NCBI RefSeq assembly: GCF_024171945.1 | Contig: NZ_JAMTCR010000002.1 | Location: 434,001 to 498,000, forward strand | Direction of reading: 5' to 3' | Length of the DNA stretch: 64,000 nt | DNA from: Actinokineospora globicatena | GTDB taxonomy: Bacteria; Actinomycetota; Actinomycetes; Mycobacteriales; Pseudonocardiaceae | Part shown: positions 8,519-15,886 of the stretch, in pieces | How positions within the stretch are numbered: the first letter of the stretch is position 1 | How the letters are laid out: each line of letters opens with the position of its first letter | Made by a program: the position numbers and the translations under genes | Notes under the pieces: generated by a model | What the model was told of the DNA's origin: nothing | Seen by the model: only the letters and a program-made list of their open reading frames with translations | Database searches by the model: none

Positions 8519-8680
8519 GTGGTCGACTGGCGTCTACTTGTACTCGGTCTGGCTTTCGTAGTGGTCGCGTGGGTTTGTCACCGCCGAGCCCAGTGGGTTC
8601 AGCCGCTGACCGCAGCAGCGGCCGTGACCGCCTTGGTCGCTTGTGTCCTGTTCTTGGATCTCCCGCTGGTGCGATCGTAG
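8519..8680 (+). CDS. Small two-helix membrane protein (53 aa)
   Basis: GTG 8519 follows AGGGGATCTC and opens a 53-codon frame ending in TAG at 8678-8680. The product has two hydrophobic segments, LLVLGLAFVVVAWVC (near residues 5-19) and the stretch AAAAVTALVACVLFLDLPLV near the C-terminus, separated by a short basic, Trp-containing loop. No family is recognised. Its position opposite the XRE gene, the good ribosome site and the following hairpin at 8703 support a real gene. Confidence 0.6.
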   Translation: MVDWRLLVLGLAFVVVAWVCHRRAQWVQPLTAAAAVTALVACVLFLDLPLVRS

Positions 8681-8702
8681 GTCTCGGCCGGGGCCGTTTT
8701 CT

Positions 8703-8750
8703 CGCCCATGCCCGCCCGCTGGGGCTAGCCGCGACGGGTGGGCATGGGCG
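8703..8750 (+). terminator. Large stem-loop before the 8763 gene
   Basis: CGCCCATGCCCGCCCG (8703-8718) pairs with CGGGTGGGCATGGGCG (8735-8750) in 15 of 16 positions. It ends 12 nt before ATG 8763, so it can terminate the 8519 transcript or mask the start of the next gene. Confidence 0.6.
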
Positions 8751-8762
8751 AAGCTCCACGGC

Positions 8763-9152
8763 ATGAGCGAGCAGGCGGATCCGTTGGCCCAGATCACCCT
8801 GACGCCGCGGGGGTTCGCGGGGGTGTTGGCGGTGTTGGCGCTTGTCACCGGGTTGGTGCTGGCGATCGTGCCGGTCAGTGTCGCGCATCCGGCTAACAAC
8901 GGGTCGGTGAGCTGCGGAAACACCTTCGGCGGGGTGGAGAGCGGTGCGCTGGCTGAGGGGCTGGGCAAGCCGGAGCGGGCCGAGGTTGTGCAGTACGTCG
9001 ACATGTGTGAGCGGGCGATCGGCAATCGCGGGGAGTACGCCGTGTTCCTGTTCTTCGGGGGTCTGATCGCCGGGTTGGGGTTGGGGGTGGTGCGGCGGGT
9101 CAAACCAGCTTCTCCGGGTTCAGCACACCCGACGGGTCCAGTTCTGCCTTGA
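8763..9152 (+). CDS. Two-TM membrane protein of unknown function
   Basis: 129 residues with two membrane segments (about residues 18-40, GVLAVLALVTGLVLAIVPVS, and 92-110, AVFLFFGGLIAGLGLGVV). The extracytoplasmic loop between them contains two Cys (SCGNTFGG and DMCERAIGNR) that could pair. No ribosome site stands out because the upstream hairpin occupies that region. The 3' end overlaps the convergent flavoprotein gene by 53 nt. No family recognised. Confidence 0.6.
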   Translation: MSEQADPLAQITLTPRGFAGVLAVLALVTGLVLAIVPVSVAHPANNGSVSCGNTFGGVESGALAEGLGKPERAEVVQYVDMCERAIGNRGEYAVFLFFGGLIAGLGLGVVRRVKPASPGSAHPTGPVLP

Positions 9153-10752
9153 TCGCACGCAGCACGTCTACGCCTAGAGGCCCGATCTCCGAGGCAAGGT
9201 AAGGGGCGTGGTCGACACCCACGGCGTGGTGGTGCGTGATGGTGCCTAGACCCACGATGGCCTCACTGGCCGCCTGCTTCGCGCGGCGCCACTGGCCTAC
9301 CGGGTCGTCCGTGTCGCGCGGGACAAGAGTGGTGAAGTACAGCGAGGCGCCGGTCTCGTAAGAGTGCGAGATGTGGCAAGCGACGATGGGTCGCCGACCG
9401 TCCGTGGTGAGTGACCGCAGCAAGGCCTCCCGTACGGCCTCGCGCAGGTCCCCCAGCTTCGACCAGTACGTCGCCGTCTCCAGGGTCTCGACGCACATCC
9501 CGACGTCCATCAGCGCGTCCCGCTGCCGGGGCCCGGAGAACCGCCCGTGCCGCCACCGCTCCCCCGCGCGCACGCCGAGCCGCACAGCCTCGCCCACCAG
9601 CCGCAACGTCGCCCGGCGGCGGGTCAGCAGCTCGTCCTTGGTCGCGCCCTCCCACCCGATGACCAGCAGACTGGGTTCCGCGACGCCGCGCGCCCTCAGG
9701 TAGCCCCGCACCGCCGCCGACTTCCAGCCACCGGACAGGGTCAGCGCGACCTCGGTCTCCTGCGGGTCCGACAGCCGGGTGACCGTGCCGAGCACGCCGC
9801 CCTGGGCCAGCGCCCGGACGATCTCCGCGCCCGCGGCGAAGCCGTCGACGACGAACCCCTCGTACCGCTCCCACGCGGGCGCGGGCCGCACCCGGACAGT
9901 GACCTCGGTGATCACGCCGAACAGGCCCTCGCTGCCGATCGCGAGTTGCCGCAGGTCCGGCCCGGCGGCCGAGGCGGGTGAGACACCCAGCCGCCAGTCG
10001 CCGCGCGGAGTGGCCAGCCGGACGCCCTCGACCATGTCCTCGAAGCGCCCGTAGCCCGCGGAGGCCTGGCCGGAGGACCTGGTCGCGGCGAACCCGCCCA
10101 GGGTCGCCCGCTCGTAGGACTGCGGGAAGTGCCCGAGGGTCAGCCCGTGCGCGGCGAGCATGCGCTCCGCTTCCGGTGCCACGACCCCGGCCTGGAACAC
10201 CGCGAGCCGCGAGACCGGGTCGACCGACACGAGCTTGTCCAGCCGCGCGAGGTCGAGCACGACCACCGCGACCTTGTCCCCGCGCAGCGCGGAAACCCCG
10301 CCGACGACGGACGTGCCGCCGCCGAAGGGGACGATCCCGACGCCGTGTGACGCGCAAGCACTGACGACCTCGCGCACCTCGTCCGGGTCGCCGGGAACCA
10401 CCACCGCGTCGGGTACGGGCAGCTCACCGGCACCGCGCCGGGCCAAGAGGTCCACATAGGACAGACCGCCCGCGCGGCCGAGCCGGTCCTCGCGCTCGAC
10501 CAGCACGTGCGCTGCCCCGACAATGTCGGCCAGGACGGTCCGCACCAGCGCGGGCAGCCCCGACTCGGGCACCGGCAGGCCGGAGTCAGGCGCGACGGGA
10601 GTGTCCACGGGGGTCAGCCCGGTTCTCGCGCTCAACCACCTGCTCGCGTGCGCGGGCAGCGCGGCGTCGGCGGCACCGGAGGGGGTCCAGCCGCCGCGGA
10701 CCCGGTGGTCGAGGTGGTCCACAGGCACGTTCACGAATAGAGTGTGACACAT
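9100..10752 (-). CDS. FAD-linked oxidase, alkyl-DHAP synthase-like
   Basis: 550-residue flavoprotein of the VAO/PCMH family resembling alkyldihydroxyacetonephosphate synthase. It has the FAD-binding segment GIVPFGGGTSVVGGVSAL, an SYERATLGGFAATRSSGQAS block, IGSEGLFGVITEVTVRVRP, and a C-terminal HHHAVGVDHAPYLASEIG region carrying the His cluster of AGPS-type enzymes. Divergent from tetR-glpD, which suggests a shared glycerol-3-phosphate/DHAP or ether-lipid-like function. The start is uncertain: ATG 10752 collides with the tetR start, and GTG 10734 or 10728 are alternatives. Confidence 0.82.
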   Translation of the reverse strand: MCHTLFVNVPVDHLDHRVRGGWTPSGAADAALPAHASRWLSARTGLTPVDTPVAPDSGLPVPESGLPALVRTVLADIVGAAHVLVEREDRLGRAGGLSYVDLLARRGAGELPVPDAVVVPGDPDEVREVVSACASHGVGIVPFGGGTSVVGGVSALRGDKVAVVVLDLARLDKLVSVDPVSRLAVFQAGVVAPEAERMLAAHGLTLGHFPQSYERATLGGFAATRSSGQASAGYGRFEDMVEGVRLATPRGDWRLGVSPASAAGPDLRQLAIGSEGLFGVITEVTVRVRPAPAWERYEGFVVDGFAAGAEIVRALAQGGVLGTVTRLSDPQETEVALTLSGGWKSAAVRGYLRARGVAEPSLLVIGWEGATKDELLTRRRATLRLVGEAVRLGVRAGERWRHGRFSGPRQRDALMDVGMCVETLETATYWSKLGDLREAVREALLRSLTTDGRRPIVACHISHSYETGASLYFTTLVPRDTDDPVGQWRRAKQAASEAIVGLGTITHHHAVGVDHAPYLASEIGPLGVDVLRAIKAELDPSGVLNPEKLV

Positions 10753-10767
10753 GACGTTGAAACGTCA
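10738..10767 (+). promoter_or_regulatory. Leaderless tetR promoter with operator palindrome
   Basis: TAGAGT (10738-10743) ends 7 nt before ATG 10751. A perfect palindrome, TGACGTT-GA-AACGTCA (10752-10767), lies at the transcription and translation start and between the divergent genes, so the TetR protein very probably binds here and controls both directions. Confidence 0.65.
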
Positions 10768-11356
10768 CATGCCTTCGCCCAGTCGGGTGGACGACGACGT
10801 CCTCTTGGACGCCGCGCGCGACTGCGTGCTCGCAAGGGGGGTGCGCCGCACGACGTTGACCGACGTCGCGCGGGGTGCGGGCGTGAGCCGGATGACGCTG
10901 TACCGGCGGTTCCCGGACGTGCGCAGCCTGCTCGGGGCTCTGATGACCCGCGAGTTCGGCGCGCTGCTCGCCCGCACCAACGGCTCGGCCGACGGCTCGC
11001 ACGCCAGGGCCCGGCTGGTCGCGGGCGCGGTCGCCGGGGCGCGCGCGATCGTCGCCGACCCGCTGATGCGCAGCGTCCTGGACCGCGACGGCGAACTCGT
11101 GCTGCCGTACGTGGTGCAGCGGCTGGGCAGCACCCAGCACATCGCCGAGCAGTTCTTATTGGCGCAGCTGCTCGCGGGCCACGAGGACGGTTCGGTGCGC
11201 GCGGGTGACCCGGCGGTGCAGGCGCGCGCCCTGCTGCTGGTCGTGCAGTCCTTCGTGCTCTCGCACGGCCCGGCCACCACCGACATCGACCCAGCCGCCC
11301 TGTTCGGCGAGCTGGCCCACCTGCTCGACGCCAGCCTGAGACCGGAGCCGACATGA
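10751..11356 (+). CDS. TetR-family regulator of the glpD/flavoprotein locus
   Basis: 201 residues. The N-terminal TetR HTH is clear (RRTTLTDVARGAGVSRMTLY then RRF); the C-terminal domain is helical and ligand-binding by family. ATG 10751 is leaderless by the -10 spacing. The stop overlaps the glpD ATG (ATGA), so both are one operon. A rare TTA codon lies at 11156-11158. The operator palindrome at 10752-10767 suggests autoregulation and control of the divergent oxidase. Confidence 0.85.
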   Translation: MTLKRHMPSPSRVDDDVLLDAARDCVLARGVRRTTLTDVARGAGVSRMTLYRRFPDVRSLLGALMTREFGALLARTNGSADGSHARARLVAGAVAGARAIVADPLMRSVLDRDGELVLPYVVQRLGSTQHIAEQFLLAQLLAGHEDGSVRAGDPAVQARALLLVVQSFVLSHGPATTDIDPAALFGELAHLLDASLRPEPT

Positions 11357-12894
11357 GCACGTCCTCCCTGAACGCCGAACGCCGCGCGGCCGACCTGGCC
11401 GCCATCACCGCGGGCGAGGTCGTCGACGTCCTGGTCATCGGTGGCGGGGTCACCGGCGCGGGGGTCGCGCTCGACGCGGCCGCGCGCGGGCTGTCCGTCG
11501 CCCTGGTCGAGGCCGAGGACCTGGCGTTCGGGACCTCCCGCTGGTCGAGCAAGCTCGTGCACGGCGGCCTGCGCTACCTCGCAAAGGGCGATGTCGGGCT
11601 GGCGCACGAGAGCGCCGTGGAGCGCGGCGTGCTGATGACCACCACCGCGCCGCACCTGACCCGCACGCTGCCCCAGCTCATCCCGCTGCACCCGCCGGTC
11701 TCCGGGCGCGACGCCGCGCTGGCGTACACCGGCCTGGTCGCCGGGGACGGCCTGCGCCGCGCCACCCGCACCCCGACCGACCTGCTGCCCAGCCCGCGCC
11801 GGGTCTCGGCCGCCGAGGCACGGGCCCTGGCCCCCGGCCTGCGCGCGGCCGGTCTGCGCGGCGGCCTGTTGTCCTTCGACGGTCAGCTCACGGATGACGC
11901 CCGCTTGGTCGTCGCGCTGGCCAGGACGGCGGCGGGTCTCGGCGCGCGGATCATCACCAGGGCCAAGGTGACCGGCGTGGCACCGGACTCCGTCGAGGTC
12001 GTGGACGGTCTGACCGGGGAGGTGACCCTGGTCCGGTCCCGGGTCGTGGTCAACGCGACCGGGGTGTGGGCGGGCACGCTCATGCCCTCGGTGCGGCTGC
12101 GGCCCTCGCGCGGGTCGCACCTGGTGGTCGACGCGGGCGCGGTCGGCTGCGGTGCGACGTCGCTGACGGTGCCGATCCCCGGGTCGTTCGGCCGGTTCGC
12201 CCTCGTGCTGCCGCAGGACGACGGTCGCGTCTACATCGGACTGACCGATGAGCCGGTCGACGAGATCCCGGACGTGCCAACGGTTCCCGAGTCCGATGTG
12301 GACTTCTTGCTCGACGTCGCCTCATCGGTGCTGGAACGGCGGTTGACCCGCGCGGACGTCCTGGGTTCGTTCGCCGGGCTGCGGCCGCTGGTCGACCTGC
12401 CGAGCGCGGCCGGGCGCAGCGCGGACCTGTCCCGCCACCACGCGGTGCTGACGGAGGGCAAGGTCGTCACGGTGGTCGGCGGCAAGCTCACCACCTACCG
12501 CCGCATGGCCGCCGACGCCGTCGACGCCGCCACCGACCTCGCGGGCCTGTCCGCCGGACCATCCCGGACCCGCACCCTGCCCCTGGTCGGCGCCGCGCCC
12601 CGCACCCGACTGTCCACACTAGACGCCCCCCGCCGCCTGGTCGAGCGCTACGGGACCGAGGCACCCACCATCGCCGCGATGGGCCTGCTCGACCCGGACC
12701 TCGGCCGCGAGATCGCCGCGGGCATCACCGCCGCCGAAGTGATCTGGTCCGTCCGCCACGAAGGCGCCCTCACCCCCGACGACGTCCTCCACCGCCGCAC
12801 CCGCATCGCCCTGGTGACCCGCGACGCCGAAACCGCCCGCCCCGCCGTCACCGACCTGGTGACCCGCACCCTCCGCGGCCTCGTCCCCCAGTAA
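11353..12894 (+). CDS. glpD: Glycerol-3-phosphate dehydrogenase, aerobic
   Basis: FAD-dependent oxidation of sn-glycerol-3-phosphate to DHAP, passing electrons to quinone at the membrane. The 513 residues begin with a dinucleotide fold (VLVIGGGVTGAGVALDAAAR) followed by the family-specific FGTSRWSSKLVHGGLRYL block. Later come GGKLTTYRRMAADAVDAA and a C-terminal DAO_C domain ending with VRHEGALTPDDVLHRRTRIA. Full length for the family. Translationally coupled to the preceding tetR. No glycerol kinase or facilitator is nearby. Confidence 0.92.
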   Translation: MSTSSLNAERRAADLAAITAGEVVDVLVIGGGVTGAGVALDAAARGLSVALVEAEDLAFGTSRWSSKLVHGGLRYLAKGDVGLAHESAVERGVLMTTTAPHLTRTLPQLIPLHPPVSGRDAALAYTGLVAGDGLRRATRTPTDLLPSPRRVSAAEARALAPGLRAAGLRGGLLSFDGQLTDDARLVVALARTAAGLGARIITRAKVTGVAPDSVEVVDGLTGEVTLVRSRVVVNATGVWAGTLMPSVRLRPSRGSHLVVDAGAVGCGATSLTVPIPGSFGRFALVLPQDDGRVYIGLTDEPVDEIPDVPTVPESDVDFLLDVASSVLERRLTRADVLGSFAGLRPLVDLPSAAGRSADLSRHHAVLTEGKVVTVVGGKLTTYRRMAADAVDAATDLAGLSAGPSRTRTLPLVGAAPRTRLSTLDAPRRLVERYGTEAPTIAAMGLLDPDLGREIAAGITAAEVIWSVRHEGALTPDDVLHRRTRIALVTRDAETARPAVTDLVTRTLRGLVPQ

Positions 12895-12953
12895 CGGCAG
12901 CGGTCAAGCAACGGCGGCGGTCAAGAAAGGGCGACTGACCAGCGGCAGCAGTC

Positions 12954-13036
12954 CAGCACGGCGGTTGCCCAGCACGGGCAGTTGCCCAGCGTGGCGGTGT
13001 CCGGCAGCGGCGGTTGCCCAGCAGCGGCAGTTATCC
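12954..13036 (+). repeat. Iteron-like degenerate tandem repeats
   Basis: Five head-to-tail units, each starting CAGC and ending in GTT/GTG plus CC: 12954-12969 (CAGCACGGCGGTTGCC), 12970-12986 (CAGCACGGGCAGTTGCC), 12987-13004, 13005-13018 and 13019-13036. The last unit runs into the first DnaA box. The upstream 12895-12953 contains looser GCGGTCAAG-type copies. Confidence 0.6.
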
Positions 13037-13058
13037 ACAAGGGCCCGAGTTATCCACA
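13031..13058 (+). promoter_or_regulatory. Pair of perfect DnaA boxes
   Basis: TTATCCACA occurs twice in the same orientation, at 13031-13039 and 13050-13058, 19 bp apart, followed by a T6 run. Both match the consensus DnaA box exactly. A weaker CTGTCCACA lies at 13289-13297. No dnaA, dnaN or replication gene is near, so this is not the standard oriC; a titration or reactivation site is possible. Confidence 0.55.
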
Positions 13059-13325
13059 GTTTTTTGCCGTCACCCCTTCGGGGGAGGGGGTCCCTGTAGA
13101 CTGGGCCTGGGGACGCCCCCCGGGACAGGGTGGGGGCCCGGGTTCACGGGGGCGGCCTCCGGAACGGTGGCCGCGAGGGCGTGGAAGCCCGGGTCGAGGC
13201 GGGCGAGAAGGTCTACAACAGACAGTCACGCGAGCATGCTTCGGTTGCTGCCGCAAGAAAGAGCCACCGGGTCCAGGGCCGAGGCAAACTGTCCACAACG
13301 GACTTGACCGGCTGCCCGAAAGAAA
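13059..13325. other. Non-coding stretch, no gene recognised
   Basis: About 270 bp of extremely G-rich and C-rich sequence, including runs such as CCCCTTCGGGGGAGGGGG and CGCCCCCCGGGACAGGG, with a possible -10 (TAGACT, 13097-13102) but no matching -35. A reading frame across it shows no coding character. No known RNA family was recognised. Confidence 0.4.
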
Positions 13326-13361
13326 GAACCGCCGCCGCCCGGGCACGGGCGGCGGCGGTTC
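13326..13361 (-). terminator. Hairpin terminator of the type VII substrate operon
   Basis: GAACCGCCGCCGCCC (13326-13340) and GGGCGGCGGCGGTTC (13347-13361) are perfect 15-bp arms around GGGCAC. It lies 17 bp past the stop of the gene at 13378. Confidence 0.75.
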
Positions 13362-13377
13362 GTCTGTGGGGAGACCG

Positions 13378-14964
13378 CTAGTGCTGGGTGATCACCGCGG
13401 GGCCCTGTTGGCCGAAGGCGCCCTGGAGGGCGTCGAGTAGGGAGCCCCACTCGGCCAGGAAGTAGCGGACACCGGCGAGCATGTTGTCGACGGGCTTCCA
13501 GATGTCGTCGTAGCCGGGGATCTTGTGCTGGTCGAACACCGGGTCCGGCAGCTGGCAGATGCCCTTGGGCGGGAACCCGTTGGCGGCGTTGGGGTCCTGC
13601 AGGTTGACCGCGTGCGGGTTGCCGCCGGAGGTGCGGTCGACGATCTGGGCGATCTGCTCGGGGTTGATCTTGGCGGGGTCCACCCCGTGGTTGATCAGGA
13701 CCTCGACCGCCGCGCCGATCCAGCGGGCCCGGTCGACCAGGGACGCCGGGGCGCCGGCGGTGGGCGGCGGGCCGCTCGGGCCCCAGTTGGGGGTCCCGGT
13801 GGAGCCGGTGGGCAGCTTCACCTCGGACGTGTGGCCGGGCAGCGTGCTGGGGGTGTACGTGCCGGGCTGGCGCTGCACACCGCCGGGGAGCTGCTGGTAG
13901 CCGCCGTAGTTCGGGTTGCCTGCCGACTGGCCGTAGGTGGGTTGGCCGGTCGGGGTTCCGGAGGGCTGCTGGTAGCCCCCGTAGCCCGGCACGGCGCCCT
14001 GGCCGTAGTTGGCCGCGTTCGTGGTCGACCCCGGCAGCGGCTGGTAGCCGCCGTAGCCCGGTACCGCGCCCTGGCCGTAGTTGGCGTTGTTGGTGACGCC
14101 GTTGGGGTTGGTGTAGTTCGACCCGGCAGCCGAGGTCAGCGTGTTGGTGTTGACCGTGGGGGCCTGGGTGGTGGTCGCGCTCGGCGAGGTGTTCGCCTTG
14201 CCGCCGATGGTCGCCAGCAGCTGCTTGACGGCCTTGGCCAGCGCGACGATCTTCTGCACCGTCTGCATGATCTTCTGCAGCGAGGAGACGAACTTCTGCA
14301 CCTTGCTGAGGATCTTCTGCGCGGTCTGCACCGCCTGCGCCACCGAGCGGGCGATGCCCTCGGCGATGCTGGCGCCGAAGCTCAGCCAGGCCTTGGCCAG
14401 CGCCTCGATGATGATCTGGATGACCTTCTGCACGCACTGGTTGATGAAGTCCAGCACGGCCTTGCGCACCTCGGCGAGCAGCTTGCCCGCGCCGTCGATG
14501 GCCTTGCCGACGCCCTTGCTGACCTCGGCGAGCGCGTCGAGCCCCTCGGCCTGGGTCGCGGCGGCGCGGCGGTAGGCGTCACCGGCGGAGCCCTGCCAGT
14601 TGCAGGTCTGGCTGCGCACGGCCTCGCGGTACTTCTGCGCGGACCCGATCAGCTGGTCGCCCGCCCTCACCCAGCCCTGGGCGCTGTTGATGATCGAGTT
14701 CGCGTCGCCGAGGAGCTTGTCGAACGGCTCCTTGAGGAACTTGATGTGGTTGATGATCCAGCCGAAGCCCGCGCTCGCGCACGCGCCGAGCGGGTCGCCC
14801 GCGATGTTGATGACGTCCATCGCGACGTTGGTGATCTGCAGGCCCGCGTCGAGCCAGTCACCGCGCTCGATGGCCGACTTGGCGCCCTTGATGTCGTTGT
14901 TGAGCGCCGTGGCCGCCTGCCCGCCGGTGGACTGCCCAGCCGTGGTCGTGCTCGTGGTGGTCAC
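13378..14964 (-). CDS. Type VII secretion-type protein: WXG-like N-terminus, Gly/Tyr repeats, degenerate lysozyme-like domain
   Basis: 528 residues. Residues 1-130 are a helical WXG100-like region with W123 in CNWQGSAGDAYRRA; 150-255 are long amphipathic helices (QKILSKVQKFVSSLQKIMQ). Residues 290-365 are a low-complexity linker repeating NYGQGAVPGYGGYQ. Residues 420-510 resemble a transglycosylase/lysozyme-like domain, with SGGNPHAVNLQDPNAANG, KGICQLPDP and the PGYDDIWKPVDNMLAGVRYF tail. The catalytic Glu of the usual ESGGNP motif is Thr445 here (codon 13630-13632), so lytic activity is doubtful. Last gene of an operon with EspC-like and YbaB-like genes; export by an ESX system is inferred. 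Confidence 0.8.
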   Translation of the reverse strand: MTTTSTTTAGQSTGGQAATALNNDIKGAKSAIERGDWLDAGLQITNVAMDVINIAGDPLGACASAGFGWIINHIKFLKEPFDKLLGDANSIINSAQGWVRAGDQLIGSAQKYREAVRSQTCNWQGSAGDAYRRAAATQAEGLDALAEVSKGVGKAIDGAGKLLAEVRKAVLDFINQCVQKVIQIIIEALAKAWLSFGASIAEGIARSVAQAVQTAQKILSKVQKFVSSLQKIMQTVQKIVALAKAVKQLLATIGGKANTSPSATTTQAPTVNTNTLTSAAGSNYTNPNGVTNNANYGQGAVPGYGGYQPLPGSTTNAANYGQGAVPGYGGYQQPSGTPTGQPTYGQSAGNPNYGGYQQLPGGVQRQPGTYTPSTLPGHTSEVKLPTGSTGTPNWGPSGPPPTAGAPASLVDRARWIGAAVEVLINHGVDPAKINPEQIAQIVDRTSGGNPHAVNLQDPNAANGFPPKGICQLPDPVFDQHKIPGYDDIWKPVDNMLAGVRYFLAEWGSLLDALQGAFGQQGPAVITQH

Positions 14965-15264
14965 TTACAGCCTCCCGCCGAAAGTCGCCGCGTTGCCCAG
15001 GTCGATGCGCTCGTAGTCGCGGGCGACGTCCTCGAGCCCCTTACGGACGTCGTCCATCGCGGTCGCCACCTTCTGGATGCCCTGCAGGACGTCCCCGCAG
15101 GCGGCCATGATCGCGGTGGCGAAGAACTGGCCGATCATCCCGTACGCGGCGCCCGAGATCGACTGCGTCGCCCCGGTCGCCGACTGCACCTGCGCGGCGC
15201 AGGTCGCGACGGTGCTCGCGTGCGCGCGCATCTCCGCCACGTTGACGTTGAACCCTGTACCCAT
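14965..15264 (-). CDS. EspC-like type VII secretion substrate
   Basis: 99 residues of the EspC family (ESX excreted factor). Helical, with FNVNVAEMRAHASTVATCAA at the N-terminus, an AYGMIGQFF motif in the middle, and GLEDVARDYERIDLGNAA carrying the YxxxD/E-like secretion signal in the last helix. ATG 15264 has AAGGCGG upstream. It directly abuts the next gene and follows the YbaB-like gene, the common arrangement of ESX substrate cassettes outside the main ESX locus. No signal peptide. Confidence 0.82.
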   Translation of the reverse strand: MGTGFNVNVAEMRAHASTVATCAAQVQSATGATQSISGAAYGMIGQFFATAIMAACGDVLQGIQKVATAMDDVRKGLEDVARDYERIDLGNAATFGGRL

Positions 15265-15281
15265 GGAATCCGCCTTGAGGT

Positions 15282-15716
15282 CTAGTGCACGACTTCGGGG
15301 GGGTTGTCGAAGTAGTCGTCGTCGGAGCGCTTGGCGCGCGGCTTGGCGGCCACCGGCCCGTCCGCGGCGTCACCCGAGTAGCCCTGCGGCAGGAAGGACT
15401 TGACCACGTCGAGCGCCGACGAGTCCCCGACCAGCTCCTCCATCGCCGCGACCACCCTGGCGCCCGCGTCCCGCTGCGCCTGCCTGGTGACCTCCAGGAT
15501 CACCCTGGCCAGCTGCTCCGGCTCCAGTTCGCGCACGCCCGGCCGCAGCACCAGGTCCGTGGTGACCCCGGCGGCGGACACCCGGACGGTGACATCGCCA
15601 TCGGCCGACGTCGCGCTGCCCCCCACCTCCCGCAGCGCCTTCTCCGCCTTCTGCGCGCTGGCCGCGGTCCGCTGCAGCGTCTCGTCGTACTGCGCGAGCC
15701 ACTGTTCAGGGTTCAT
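15282..15716 (-). CDS. YbaB/EbfC-family protein of a type VII cassette
   Basis: 144 residues. Residues 10-105 match the YbaB/EbfC nucleoid-associated fold: helical start (QYDETLQRTAASAQKAEKAL), beta strands GDVTVRVSAAGVTTDLVLRP, and a final helix. The C-terminal tail is acidic and disordered. Such proteins accompany EspC-type substrates (EspL-like) and are thought to act as cytoplasmic partners rather than DNA-binding proteins. ATG 15716 is chosen; the GTG two codons upstream (15722), with AGGGAAG before it, is possible. Confidence 0.75.
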   Translation of the reverse strand: MNPEQWLAQYDETLQRTAASAQKAEKALREVGGSATSADGDVTVRVSAAGVTTDLVLRPGVRELEPEQLARVILEVTRQAQRDAGARVVAAMEELVGDSSALDVVKSFLPQGYSGDAADGPVAAKPRAKRSDDDYFDNPPEVVH

Positions 15717-15886
15717 CGCCACACCACTTCCCTGGTCCTGCCTGGAGCATCCGCCTGTCGTTGGACGGAGCATCGCGCGTTCGGTTCCGCGCCGGGCGCC
15801 AATCGGCCAACTCGTTTGCAGGCGCACCCGACCAGCGGGTAACCGGCGGCGGCCGACCCGGGATACTGGGGGTCGGGAGGTGGGCG

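Noticed and set aside
13059..13325. Structured RNA such as tmRNA, RNase P RNA, SRP RNA or a riboswitch
   Set aside because: None of the conserved cores of these RNAs could be found; only GC-rich runs are present.
12982..13440. A 152-codon plus-strand frame across the non-coding stretch after glpD
   Set aside because: Low-complexity Gly/Pro/Arg translation, no ribosome site, covers the terminator and runs antisense into the type VII gene.
13525..15285. Long plus-strand open frame opposite the type VII cassette
   Set aside because: Shadow of strongly biased codons on the minus strand; no domains, and the translation is Arg/Gly/Val-rich.
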